Shown: piece after piece, positions 1 through 6,409 of the stretch
Layout: the number at the start of each line of letters is the position of its first letter
How positions within the stretch are numbered: the first letter of the stretch is position 1
Origin: an uncultured Rhodanobacteraceae bacterium
Lineage (GTDB): Bacteria; Pseudomonadota; Gammaproteobacteria; Xanthomonadales; Rhodanobacteraceae
NCBI GenBank assembly: GCA_913053815.1
Contig: CAJXGK010000029.1
Span: 1 to 11,712 of the forward strand
Reading direction: 5' to 3'
DNA length: 11,712 bases
The notes under the pieces: generated by a model
What the model was told of the DNA's origin: nothing
What the model saw: only the letters and a program-made list of their open reading frames with translations
The model's database searches: none
Position numbers and translations under genes: made by a program

Positions 1-62
1 AAAAAACGGTCCACAATTTTTCATCCGCCTCACTACGACCCCCCAAGTCCGACAAGCTCCTA
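1..62 (-). repeat. Partial miniature inverted-repeat element (family 1), terminal arm
   Basis: One terminal arm of a repeat that also forms both ends of the element at 1860-2021. Shared blocks, read on the plus strand, are CCAAGTCCGACA (43-54), a preceding CACTACGAC-like block, a CATCC block and an A/T-rich inner end at 1-20. The outer end is GCTCC followed by TA at 61-62, the same TA dinucleotide seen outside the complete copy. The element therefore points left and runs off the window. Its outer end lies about 25 bp past the enolase stop codon. Whether it belongs to a short element or to a full insertion sequence cannot be seen here. Confidence 0.7.
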
Positions 63-87
63 ATAGGTATGGTGATAGGATAAATAT

Positions 88-1365
88 CTAATTCCAATAA
101 TATAGAGCTTCCTTACCTAGCTCTTGCTCAATCTCTAACAAGCGGTTGTATTTAGAAATACGCTCGCCTCGGCATGCTGACCCGGTTTTCAAATGCCCGC
201 CGTCCATAGCTACTGCAAAATCGGCTAGAAACGTATCTTCTGTTTCTCCAGAACGGTGAGATATAAAGTAGCGCCAGCCTGCATCACGACACATGCGTAC
301 CGCTTCTATTGCCTCTGTTACAGTACCTATTTGATTAAGCTTAATTAGTGCAGAATTAGCTGTACCCTCTTCTATCCCCCGATGGATATACTGGGTATTG
401 GTTACAAAGTTGTCATCACCGACTACCTCGATCTTTCCCCCAAGTCGACGCGTGAACTTCTGGAAGCCTTCCCAGTCACCTTCAGCCAAGGGATCTTCCC
501 AAAGAATAATGGGGTATTTCGATACCCATTCCTCTGCCATGGCAATCAGATCATCGTTTTGCATGGCTCCTGCGCCCGACCATTTCAGGTCATAGCTACC
601 TTGCATATCAACCGCAAATGAATTGGCAGCGCTGTCAACCGCAATAGCAATATCCACCCCTGGCTTGTAACCGGCCTTCTCGATAGCCTGAATAATCGTC
701 TCTATGGCATCCTCATTACTGCTCAGGTTCGGTGCAAACCCACCCTCATCACCTACACTGGTTGCAAGACCTCGATCCTGGAGGATTTTCTTGAGCGCGT
801 GGAAGGTTTCTGAGACATAACGGAGGCCTTCACGGAAAGTCGGTGCCCCCAATGGCACCGCCATAAATTCTTGGATATCCACATTATTATCAGCATGCTC
901 TCCCCCATTAATAATGTTCATGCAGGGGACCGTTAGTCTTCTGGCTCCAACACCACCCAGATATTGGTAAAGGGGTATTCCAGATGACAGTGCAGCAGCC
1001 CGGGCAACGGCCATAGATACTCCCAGTATCGCATTTGCGCCAAGTTTCGATTTATTTGCGGTTCCATCCAGATTGACCATGGCACGGTCGATCAAGGGCT
1101 GCTGATGCACATTCATACCAATGAGTTGTGGGCCGAGCTGGTCATTTACATTCGCTACGGCTTGCAGTACGCCTTTACCGGCATACCGACTTGTATCGCC
1201 ATCTCGCAACTCAATCGCCTCATTCTCTCCGGTACTTGCCCCGGATGGCACTGAGGCGACAGAGCTCGTGCCATCATCAAGTTCGACGAATACCCGTACC
1301 GTCGGGTTACCACGCGAATCGAGTATTTCCATGGCCCGAATAGATGAAATTTTGGCATTTATCAT
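88..1365 (-). CDS. eno: Enolase (phosphopyruvate hydratase)
   Basis: Cytoplasmic glycolytic enzyme that interconverts 2-phosphoglycerate and phosphoenolpyruvate with Mg2+; in many bacteria it is also part of the RNA degradosome. The 425 residues match the usual length. Visible signatures are [11 protein letters not shown] near the N-terminus, the mobile loop SGASTG (Ser41), GGEHADNN, the metal-ligand stretches AVDSAANSF and [18 protein letters not shown] with the catalytic Lys, [11 protein letters not shown], and a C-terminal [14 protein letters not shown]. The ATG at 1365 has AGGAG six bases upstream. The usual pyrG or ftsB neighbours are absent. The protein reads less like typical gammaproteobacterial enolases (GSACRGERI instead of the GSxSRSDR type) and the gene looks more AT-rich than its neighbours, so transfer is possible but unproven. 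A repeat arm lies just downstream. Confidence 0.97.
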   Translation of the reverse strand: MINAKISSIRAMEILDSRGNPTVRVFVELDDGTSSVASVPSGASTGENEAIELRDGDTSRYAGKGVLQAVANVNDQLGPQLIGMNVHQQPLIDRAMVNLDGTANKSKLGANAILGVSMAVARAAALSSGIPLYQYLGGVGARRLTVPCMNIINGGEHADNNVDIQEFMAVPLGAPTFREGLRYVSETFHALKKILQDRGLATSVGDEGGFAPNLSSNEDAIETIIQAIEKAGYKPGVDIAIAVDSAANSFAVDMQGSYDLKWSGAGAMQNDDLIAMAEEWVSKYPIILWEDPLAEGDWEGFQKFTRRLGGKIEVVGDDNFVTNTQYIHRGIEEGTANSALIKLNQIGTVTEAIEAVRMCRDAGWRYFISHRSGETEDTFLADFAVAMDGGHLKTGSACRGERISKYNRLLEIEQELGKEALYYWN

Positions 1366-1433
1366 ATTGACTCCTCATATGTATTACTGGTGGTGATGGG
1401 TGCTGCCCCGCAATTAAACAGAGCTCGGCCACC

Positions 1434-1455
1434 CTGGGCAGCGGCCACTACCCAG
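1434..1455. terminator. Imperfect stem-loop after the PH-like gene
   Basis: CTGGGCAG (1434-1441) pairs with CTACCCAG (1448-1455), with one C-A mismatch and a 6-nt loop, three bases beyond the PH-like gene's stop codon. There is no T-run on the minus strand after it, so it is at best a weak or Rho-assisted terminator, or an mRNA 3'-end structure, ahead of enolase. Confidence 0.3.
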
Positions 1456-1457
1456 AG

Positions 1458-1799
1458 TCAGACTGCTGGCACTGAATGCAACAAACCGGAATCCTTCAGA
1501 ATGGCCTCAACCTTTGCAGAATCTTCGACCGTGAAGCCAATACGTCGTGAACTGCCGCGTAACATTGCAACAAATATCCGCTCACGGACTGGCCTCTTGA
1601 TATCTAGCGGAAACCAGGTACGGATATCCCCCGTACCCCAGATTCGCCAACGCCCTCTCATGATCGTAGACGGAGCAACCTCGATGGACTCAATCTGTTT
1701 GAACGGAACGCTGCGATCGCCAAAAGGAAAATAGTAGTGATGAAACGTGATCTTTTCGGCCGTGAGTTCAACAAGCTTGTCCTGGTAATAGCTAGGCAT
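1458..1799 (-). CDS. Small PH-domain-like protein of unknown function
   Basis: A 113-residue soluble protein without signal peptide or membrane segment. It starts MPSYYQDKLVELT and carries the pattern of alternating beta-strands and aromatic/Gly turns seen in bacterial PH-like proteins: ITFHHYYFPFGDRSVPF, then a GRWRIWGTGDIRTWFPLD core, then a C-terminal helix (VEDSAKVEAILKDSG). I recognise this as a widespread hypothetical family with the RWRIWG-x-GD-xRTWxPLD motif, but no biochemical role is known to me. The start at 1799 is chosen because AGGAG lies eight bases upstream; a start 19 codons earlier would run through sequence with no ribosome-binding site. The gene lies between enolase and a miniature element, about 60 bp past that element, so it may be transcribed from the EncFtn side or from its own promoter. 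Confidence 0.75.
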   Translation of the reverse strand: MPSYYQDKLVELTAEKITFHHYYFPFGDRSVPFKQIESIEVAPSTIMRGRWRIWGTGDIRTWFPLDIKRPVRERIFVAMLRGSSRRIGFTVEDSAKVEAILKDSGLLHSVPAV

Positions 1800-1857
1800 G
1801 GTGTTCTCCTGATTCTGTCGGCAACTCGAACAAGCTGCGACGAGAAGCTTACCCACC

Positions 1858-2023
1858 TAGAAGCCTGTCGGACTTGGAAAGGATCTACTGTGATGGTGGA
1901 AAATCGGTCCATTTTTTCACTTTTTATCGTTAAATAGAACCACTATTCGCCTCAAAAGATAAAAAAACCAGCCTTGATTTTCCATCCACCTCGCTACGAC
2001 ATCCCAAGTCCGACAGACTCCTA
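1858..2023. mobile_element. Complete miniature inverted-repeat element (family 1) with TA flanks
   Basis: An element of about 162 bp (1860-2021) whose two halves are long imperfect inverted repeats of roughly 55-60 bp. The left arm begins GAAGCCTGTCGGACTTGG (1860-1877). The right arm, read on the minus strand from 2021, begins GGAGTCTGTCGGACTTGG. Both then share a GGTGGA/GGATGGAAAATC block and a poly-T block, around an AT-rich centre of about 40 bp. TA lies directly outside both ends (1858-1859 and 2022-2023), consistent with a TA target duplication. No coding capacity is visible, so it would need a transposase from elsewhere. The stop codon of the EncFtn gene (TAG on the minus strand, 2021-2023) spans its right boundary; removing the element and one TA also gives TAG, so the protein end is not altered. 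The transposase family (IS630/Tc1-like or a TA-targeting IS5 group) is a guess. Confidence 0.72.
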
Positions 2024-2308
2024 TTGGTGAGCGATAGCCTTTTCCGTAAATAGATAATCCTTCAGCTCCTTGTCGAGCTTGGGATCCTTGCGGCGCATCC
2101 ACTCCAACACCATGGCGGCATGTTCTTTCTCCTCATCCCGGTTATGCGCAAGAATCGCCCGCAGCTCACTGTCCCCGCATGCATCCACCCGCTGGTTGTA
2201 CCAATCCACTGCTTCGAGTTCTTCTATGAGGGAAACAATAGCTCGATGCATATCCTGGGTCCCAGCAGACAATTTCTCCAAGCGTTCATGATAGCCTTCA
2301 TGTGACAT
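2021..2308 (-). CDS. Encapsulated-ferritin-type ferroxidase (EncFtn family), short form
   Basis: A 95-residue ferritin-like protein that would oxidise Fe(II) and, in characterised relatives, works as a decamer inside an encapsulin shell. The family core is clear: HRAIVSLIEELEAVDWY (about 21-37), QRVDA, then ELRAILAHNRDEEKEHAAM (48-66) and LEWMRR. Glu30, Glu60 and His63 line up with ferroxidase residues Glu32, Glu62 and His65 of Rhodospirillum rubrum EncFtn; Glu29, Glu32 and Trp36 are also kept. The ATG at 2308 has AAGGAG eight bases upstream. The protein ends KDYLFTEKAIAHQ and lacks the longer flexible tail with a C-terminal encapsulin-targeting peptide found in canonical members. No shell gene is adjacent: glutaredoxin diverges upstream, and a mini-element and a PH-like gene lie downstream. 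The family call is firm; whether it works with a distant shell or alone is unknown. Confidence 0.88.
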   Translation of the reverse strand: MSHEGYHERLEKLSAGTQDMHRAIVSLIEELEAVDWYNQRVDACGDSELRAILAHNRDEEKEHAAMVLEWMRRKDPKLDKELKDYLFTEKAIAHQ

Positions 2309-2338
2309 AACGATCTCCTTAAGCAATGAAACATATCG

Positions 2339-2356
2339 GGGTAGACGGAGCTACCC
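2339..2356. promoter_or_regulatory. Short stem-loop in the 5' leader of the EncFtn gene
   Basis: GGGTAG (2339-2344) and CTACCC (2351-2356) form a 6-bp stem with a 6-nt loop about 30 bp upstream of the EncFtn start. It could be a leader structure in the mRNA. No known iron-regulator site (Fur box or IscR site) was recognised in this region. Confidence 0.25.
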
Positions 2357-2438
2357 TGAAACATCGACTTCATTGTACAAGGTGCCACCGCTCTGAGCAC
2401 CCGCTTGGGCGCTCAGCATTCTGTACCCGGACAATGGC

Positions 2439-2462
2439 CGTTCAGTGAGCCCGGGCTGAACG
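2439..2462. other. Inverted repeat in the divergent EncFtn/glutaredoxin promoter region
   Basis: CGTTCAG (2439-2445) and CTGAACG (2456-2462) form a perfect 7-bp inverted repeat around a GC-rich 10-nt spacer; two more GC pairs outside it are separated by one mismatch. It lies about 65 bp upstream of the glutaredoxin start, between two divergent genes, so it is not needed as a terminator for either and could be an operator. No match to a known regulator site is claimed. Confidence 0.3.
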
Positions 2463-2490
2463 CCCAGGGGAACCGGACACCCGGCCGCGC

Positions 2491-2496
2491 TACAAT
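2491..2496 (+). promoter_or_regulatory. Possible -10 element of the glutaredoxin gene
   Basis: TACAAT in the context CGCTACAATGGCGC, 30 bp before the start codon. No convincing -35 hexamer is seen 16-18 bp upstream, so the call rests on the -10 match and its position alone. Confidence 0.35.
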
Positions 2497-2526
2497 GGCG
2501 CTCTCCTATCCAACTGGACCCTTGTC

Positions 2527-3144
2527 ATGTCGCTTGACCTTGCCCTGAAAACCCGCATTGATGAACTGCTGAAGTCGCACCACGTGGTGTTGTTCATGAA
2601 AGGCACGCGTACCCAGCCAATGTGCGGCTTTTCCGCTTCAACAACGGGCATCCTTAATGAAATACTGCCTGAGTACCATACGGTCAACGTGCTGGAAGAC
2701 CAGGATATTCGTGAAGGCATCAAGCTTTACTCCGACTGGCCGACGATTCCACAACTGTATATCGACGCCGAGCTGGTCGGTGGTGCGGACATCATCCGCC
2801 AAATGTATGCCAGCGGCGAGTTGCATCGGCTGTTCGGGGTACCCGAGCCGGATCGTACCCCACCCGTATTCACGGTCACCGACCTAGCCGCCGAAGCCAT
2901 TCGGGGCGGCATGAGTGACGCCGACGATACCGTACTGCACCTGGAGATCAGTGCCGATCTGTCGGCCAGCTTTCAAATTGCCCCAGCTGGTGCTAACGAT
3001 ATTATCAGTACCATCAACGGTATCGAGGTGCATTTTGATCCGGGCAGTGCGCAGCGCGCCCAGAGCATCACCATCGACTGGGTGGAAACGGTGCAGGGTT
3101 CGGGCCTGTCGCTAAGCTTCCCTGGCTCGCAATCGACCCACTGA
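2527..3144 (+). CDS. CGFS monothiol glutaredoxin fused to a cysteine-free A-type-like domain
   Basis: The first ~105 residues are a Grx4/GrxD-type monothiol glutaredoxin, which binds and transfers [2Fe-2S] clusters with glutathione in the cytoplasm. Visible parts are VVLFMKGTRTQPMCGFS (Lys25 for glutathione binding, active-site Cys33), WPTIPQLYI with the cis-Pro, and the GGADI helix cap. From about residue 113 a second domain follows the IscA/ErpA/HesB pattern (FTVTDLAAEAIR, LHLEIS, ANDIISTINGIEVHFDP, ITIDWVE), but none of the three cluster-binding cysteines of A-type carriers is present; Cys33 is the only cysteine in 205 residues. A Grx with a degenerate A-type tail resembles long Grx4 proteins of Xanthomonadales. 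The ATG at 2527 directly begins the conserved helix; no strong Shine-Dalgarno is seen. A perfect stem-loop follows the gene. Confidence 0.9.
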   Translation: MSLDLALKTRIDELLKSHHVVLFMKGTRTQPMCGFSASTTGILNEILPEYHTVNVLEDQDIREGIKLYSDWPTIPQLYIDAELVGGADIIRQMYASGELHRLFGVPEPDRTPPVFTVTDLAAEAIRGGMSDADDTVLHLEISADLSASFQIAPAGANDIISTINGIEVHFDPGSAQRAQSITIDWVETVQGSGLSLSFPGSQSTH

Positions 3145-3184
3145 CCAGCGACTTGCCCAAGTCATCGTGACCGGGAAAACCTCC

Positions 3185-3228
3185 CCTAACCTACACCACC
3201 CGGCCTAGAACGGGTGGTGTAGGTTAGG
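3185..3228. terminator. Perfect 18-bp stem-loop between convergent genes
   Basis: CCTAACCTACACCACCCG (3185-3202) pairs without mismatch with CGGGTGGTGTAGGTTAGG (3211-3228) across an 8-nt loop. It lies 40 bp after the glutaredoxin stop and 8 bp after the end of the opposing PLD gene, the right place for a bidirectional terminator. Neither side has a proper T-run, so it may also act as an mRNA-stabilising 3' hairpin or be a dispersed repeat. Confidence 0.7.
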
Positions 3229-3235
3229 CTCATAG

Positions 3236-4492
3236 TCAGCGGATCCGCGGTGGGCTGTAGTGCCCGCTAGGCCGTAGCGTGGTGACGTAAGGGCCATTCC
3301 AGTCGCGCTTGAAGATCCGCGTCAGAGTGCGGGCCGGGCCAGTGCCGCTGATAAACACCGAGGCATCAATGCTGTTGTTAAAATAGCTCCACTGCCAGTT
3401 GCCGGTGCCGATGTACACACGGCGGCTATCGGCCACAGCGTACTTGCAGTGCTCGACCCGTGCATAGGGAATAAATCCTACCGATGCCTGCGGTAAGGTG
3501 CTGAACTTCACGGTGATGCCGGGTAGCACAGCGAGGCTCTTGAGATAAGCCTGCATGGGTCTGCGCAAAGCCCAATCGGCAACGATAATCTGTACCTTGA
3601 CGCCGCGGGCCGCCGCATCGCGCAGGGCCGTATCCAGTGCCGGCCAGTACCCCTTGGGGCCATAGTGAACAAGTGCCGACAGAGTCATCACCTGGATTCG
3701 CAGTATGTGCTGGGCGGATTCGATCAGTCGTACCAGTTCAGGCTGCTCGGTGCTGACCCAATGCGGGCTCATGGACGTCGGACTAAAGGCGGGAAAAGCA
3801 ATCAGCGGTGCATCATGCGCACCTCGTAAAATGATGGGGTCGCCGGCAGTAACCGGAGCAAAAGTCGGTGCCCGCATGGCTAGCTTCGCCGCCTTGGGCA
3901 AACTGGGGTCACCGGCCAACCGCCAGTCAAACTCAAAGACCGCCTCAAAAGTACGCGCCAAGCGCCGGTTATGAATGCGTACGCCGATTTCATGAATCTG
4001 GCTGAGTGCCCGCCAGTCCCAGTTTTGGCTACCAACAAAAACCGTTTTTCCATCGACGATGAAATACTTGGCATGCAGCACCCCACCGGTCAATTTATCC
4101 ACGGGCAAAATGCGAATGGCTATATTGGATACCTTACGCAACCAGTCGTAACTGGGCCGACTTTCACGCATAAAGGTCTGATCGAGCAAAATCCGCACCT
4201 TGACCCCGGCATGAGCCCGTGCCACCAAGGCATCGAGTACCGGTTGCAGGGCCTTGCCGGGCTGATTGGCGATATAAAACGCGGCAATATCGATGCGAGT
4301 CCGGGCCGCACGGATCATCTCCAGCCATACCTGCTGAGTTCGTGGCACACCAGGCTGCCCATACACGGTGTCTGCGGGCACACTCTCGACAATCTGCAAG
4401 CTCGGTATGACCGCCGCCCAGGCCGAGGAAGCCATCAGCAGTACGGCGACCATCAACCCACTCAAACCCAGCACCTGCTTAGGTAATTTCAT
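3236..4492 (-). CDS. Secreted phospholipase D-superfamily protein with two HKD motifs (PLD3/K4-like)
   Basis: A 418-residue protein with an N-terminal signal peptide (positively charged start, hydrophobic stretch, likely cleavage near ASSAWA/A at 26-27), so it acts in the periplasm or outside. It has two PLD halves. The first carries HxKxxxxD at His140, Lys142, Asp147, followed by GSQNWDW; the second has His348, Lys350, Asp355, followed by GTGNWQW. The lead-in VESVP and the QVWLEMIRAARTRIDIAAFY segment resemble the PLD3/PLD4/poxvirus K4 branch, where characterised members are nucleases or phospholipid-processing enzymes. The actual substrate cannot be read from sequence. The start at 4492 is preferred over one six codons upstream because GAGGA lies about seven bases before it. 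It is transcribed away from a miniature element and convergently with glutaredoxin. Confidence 0.88.
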   Translation of the reverse strand: MKLPKQVLGLSGLMVAVLLMASSAWAAVIPSLQIVESVPADTVYGQPGVPRTQQVWLEMIRAARTRIDIAAFYIANQPGKALQPVLDALVARAHAGVKVRILLDQTFMRESRPSYDWLRKVSNIAIRILPVDKLTGGVLHAKYFIVDGKTVFVGSQNWDWRALSQIHEIGVRIHNRRLARTFEAVFEFDWRLAGDPSLPKAAKLAMRAPTFAPVTAGDPIILRGAHDAPLIAFPAFSPTSMSPHWVSTEQPELVRLIESAQHILRIQVMTLSALVHYGPKGYWPALDTALRDAAARGVKVQIIVADWALRRPMQAYLKSLAVLPGITVKFSTLPQASVGFIPYARVEHCKYAVADSRRVYIGTGNWQWSYFNNSIDASVFISGTGPARTLTRIFKRDWNGPYVTTLRPSGHYSPPRIR

Positions 4493-4575
4493 TGAACTTC
4501 CTCTGCTCATACGGCATGAATGCTTGCGGGGAACGCATCCAAACCGGATGCTCCGAGCATGCGTTAATCACAATC

Positions 4576-4725
4576 TTCAGGGAACCTTTAAAAACCATCA
4601 CGAGCGGGCCGAGTGCCAGGCCTCGCGCAGTGAGCAGCGAGACCTATCAAATCGATAGGCGAGGCGCGAACGAGCACACGACACCGCAAGCAATTCGCGC
4701 AGTAGGCTTTGAGAGGTTCCCTTCA
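4576..4725. mobile_element. Miniature inverted-repeat element (family 2) with TTCA target duplication
   Basis: A 142-bp element (4580-4721) starts GGGAACCT and ends in its inverse AGGTTCCC; the similarity extends to about 14 bp (GGGAACCTTTAAAA against GGGAACCTCTCAAA on the other strand). The direct repeat TTCA flanks both sides (4576-4579 and 4722-4725), as expected for a 4-bp target duplication. The inside has nested complementarity, including CCTATC/GATAGG around AAATC near 4642-4660 and CCTCGC/GCGAGG outside it, so its transcript would fold strongly. It has no coding capacity. The right TTCA contains the stop codon of the AMP nucleosidase gene (TCA at 4723-4725 = TGA), so insertion was at the extreme 3' end and left the protein intact. 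I cannot name the source transposase. Confidence 0.75.
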
Positions 4726-5508
4726 GTCGATATCCTCCTCGAAACGTAGATGTTTGACGCTGCGACCGTGGCGACGAACCAACTTGAGGGCCTCAATGCC
4801 GATACGAATGTGAATCTCGGCGAAATGTTCGGTGACCACGCGGTCGCTGACTTCGGTCTTAACTCCTTCAGGGATCATCGGCTGATCGGATACCAACAGC
4901 AGAGCCCCGCAGGAAATTCCGTTGGCAAAGCCGGCCGCGAACACTGTAGCGGTTTCCATGTCGATCACCATGCTGCGGGTACGACGTAGGTATTTTTTGA
5001 AGACCTCGTCGTGTTCCCAGACCCGTCGATTAGTGGTGAATACGGTTCCGGTCCAGTAATCGTGCCCAAGATCGCGGATCATGGTCGATACCGCACGTTG
5101 CAATTGGAAAGCCGGCATCGCCGGCACCTCTGGCGGTAAATAGTCGTTACTGGTGCCCTCACCGCGAATGGCGGCAATCGGCAACACCAGGTCACCGATA
5201 CGATTTTTCTTCTTCAACCCTCCGCACTTACCCAGAAACAACACCGCTTTGGGAGCCACGGCAGACAGCAAATCCATGACGGTAGCGGCGTTAGGGCTAC
5301 CCATACCGTAATTGATCATGGTGATCCCGTCGGCCGTGGCGGTAGGCATGGGCCGGTCAACACCGCGTATTGGTACCTCGTACCAGGCCGCAAAACGTTG
5401 TAGATAGTGACTGAAATTGGTAAGCAAAATGTGCTGGCCAAAGTCACCAAGGGGAATCCCGGTATAGCGTGGCAGCCAATTACTGACGATTTCGTGTTTT
5501 TCTTTCAT
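4723..5508 (-). CDS. amn: AMP nucleosidase, short form
   Basis: A cytoplasmic nucleoside-phosphorylase-fold enzyme expected to hydrolyse AMP to adenine and ribose 5-phosphate. The 261 residues match the compact AMP nucleosidase family, not the ~480-residue E. coli Amn, which has an extra N-terminal regulatory domain. Family segments in order: NWLPRYTGIPLGDFG, ILLTNFSHYLQRFA, INYGMGSPNAATVMDLL, FLGKCGGLKKKNRIGD, RGEGTSNDYLPPEVPAMP, TNRRVWEHDEVF, the purine and ribose site region VIDMETATVFAAGFAN, and SDQPMIPEGVKTE. The start at 5508 (MKEKHEIVSNW) fits the family N-terminus and has a GGAAGAG-like sequence just upstream; 28 upstream in-frame codons rich in Trp/Arg are unlike the family. The stop lies inside the target duplication of a miniature element. 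No operon partner is visible. Confidence 0.92.
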   Translation of the reverse strand: MKEKHEIVSNWLPRYTGIPLGDFGQHILLTNFSHYLQRFAAWYEVPIRGVDRPMPTATADGITMINYGMGSPNAATVMDLLSAVAPKAVLFLGKCGGLKKKNRIGDLVLPIAAIRGEGTSNDYLPPEVPAMPAFQLQRAVSTMIRDLGHDYWTGTVFTTNRRVWEHDEVFKKYLRRTRSMVIDMETATVFAAGFANGISCGALLLVSDQPMIPEGVKTEVSDRVVTEHFAEIHIRIGIEALKLVRRHGRSVKHLRFEEDID

Positions 5509-5760
5509 CGATCTCTTCCGCAAGCTCCACCGCCATGACCTGCCCGACGGTAGGATGCACCGACGCCACCACGCCGACAAGAGGCCATTCAAATATTCAC
5601 CCGTACAGTGTATCTGCCCTGGTCTTGCCGCGTGGAGGACGGCTTATTCTCCAAGCTGAACAACAACAACCGCCGCACCACACAGGATCAAGAATGTTCA
5701 CATAACGATCTGGGCTGTCCTCTTGAGAGACGGTCACAGTAAGTAGCGCTCCCATCCTGG
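5509..5760. other. Intergenic region between amn and the fadE remnant
   Basis: About 250 bp between the amn start and the fadE fossil that begins on the plus strand. I see no complete gene. On the minus strand, 5480-5596 holds a short open stretch ending AVELAEEIDERK that could be the end of a lost upstream gene, but it is too short to identify. The amn promoter should lie here but no clear hexamer pair was found. Confidence 0.4.
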
Positions 5761-6327
5761 ATGGTTGTCATGCTGGTGGTGTATAGGGTACCGATCGCTC
5801 TGTTTCTATTCGTGCTTGGCGCCTTTCTCGGCCAACTCTGGTGGGGTGGCGCGTCGGAGCCGCTGCGCTACGGTGTTAGCGCTCTGGGCCGGGCAGGTCA
5901 CTGCCGAGCTCGGTCCAGCCTGATATATTCTGGCCTTGCTCAGCAGCGTGCTGGCACGGGGGTTCGGCCTGCCGCCACTACGCCGCATGCTGTTCGCGTA
6001 TTCCCTCTTACCCGTTTCGACTTGGCGACACCGAACGCATAGCACTGAAAGCCGGTACGATCTGGTGGGATACCGAGTTGTTCTTGGGCCGATCACGCCG
6101 GCGACGCCTACTGAACTTTAGCTGCCAGCCGCTGAGCCCTTCTGAACAGGAATTCCTGCATGGCCCGGTTGAACAACTTTGCCGGATGCTTGACGAATGG
6201 CGGATCCAGCAGGATCGTGGATCTATCCTCTTACGAATACAAGCGCCTCGGGCTGGCACGTAAGGCCCGTGAAGACGTTATTCAAGTCGATGCTTTTGAC
6301 GCCGATATCTACCGTGAACTGCGTTGA
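5761..6327 (+). pseudogene. fadE: FadE-type acyl-CoA dehydrogenase remnant (large internal deletion plus frameshifts)
   Basis: FadE catalyses the first step of fatty-acid beta-oxidation; E. coli FadE has about 814 residues. Here only two ends survive. The N-terminal part is scattered over three frames: a hydrophobic segment VPIALFLFVLGAFLGQLWW (frame 1), then LARGFGLPPLRRMLFAYSLL (frame 2, with an in-frame stop before it), then DTERIALKAGTIWWDTELF and SPSEQEFLHGPVEQLCRM (frame 3), which match the FadE region TEKEAIDAGTTWWEGDLF...EEQAFLDGPVEEACRM. Near 6213-6225 the sequence jumps to the extreme C-terminus in frame 1 (EYKRLGLARKAREDVIQVD, then FDADIYRELR and stop). The whole catalytic core, about 650 residues, is missing. 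GGATC occurs three times at the junction (6202, 6212, 6219), suggesting a deletion between short repeats. It cannot encode an active enzyme. Confidence 0.85.
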
Positions 6328-6409
6328 ACCAAAAGGTCTATGTATGTTCCATAGCAAGTCTGGCATGCTAAGGTAGCAGCGGGTGCAACGACTCCTTGGG
6401 GGCTGAACG

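Noticed and set aside
2021..2023. Idea that the mini-element truncated the EncFtn gene and removed its targeting tail
   Set aside because: Removing the element and one TA restores CAA-TAG at the same place, so the stop codon predates the insertion or is equivalent without it.
3705..4486. Long plus-strand open frames opposite the PLD gene
   Set aside because: They mirror the GC-rich codon pattern of the PLD gene, whose two HKD motifs establish the minus strand as coding.
5480..5596. Minus-strand open stretch ending AVELAEEIDERK that overlaps the start of amn in another frame
   Set aside because: It looks protein-like but has no start codon upstream of its stop boundary and is too short to identify.
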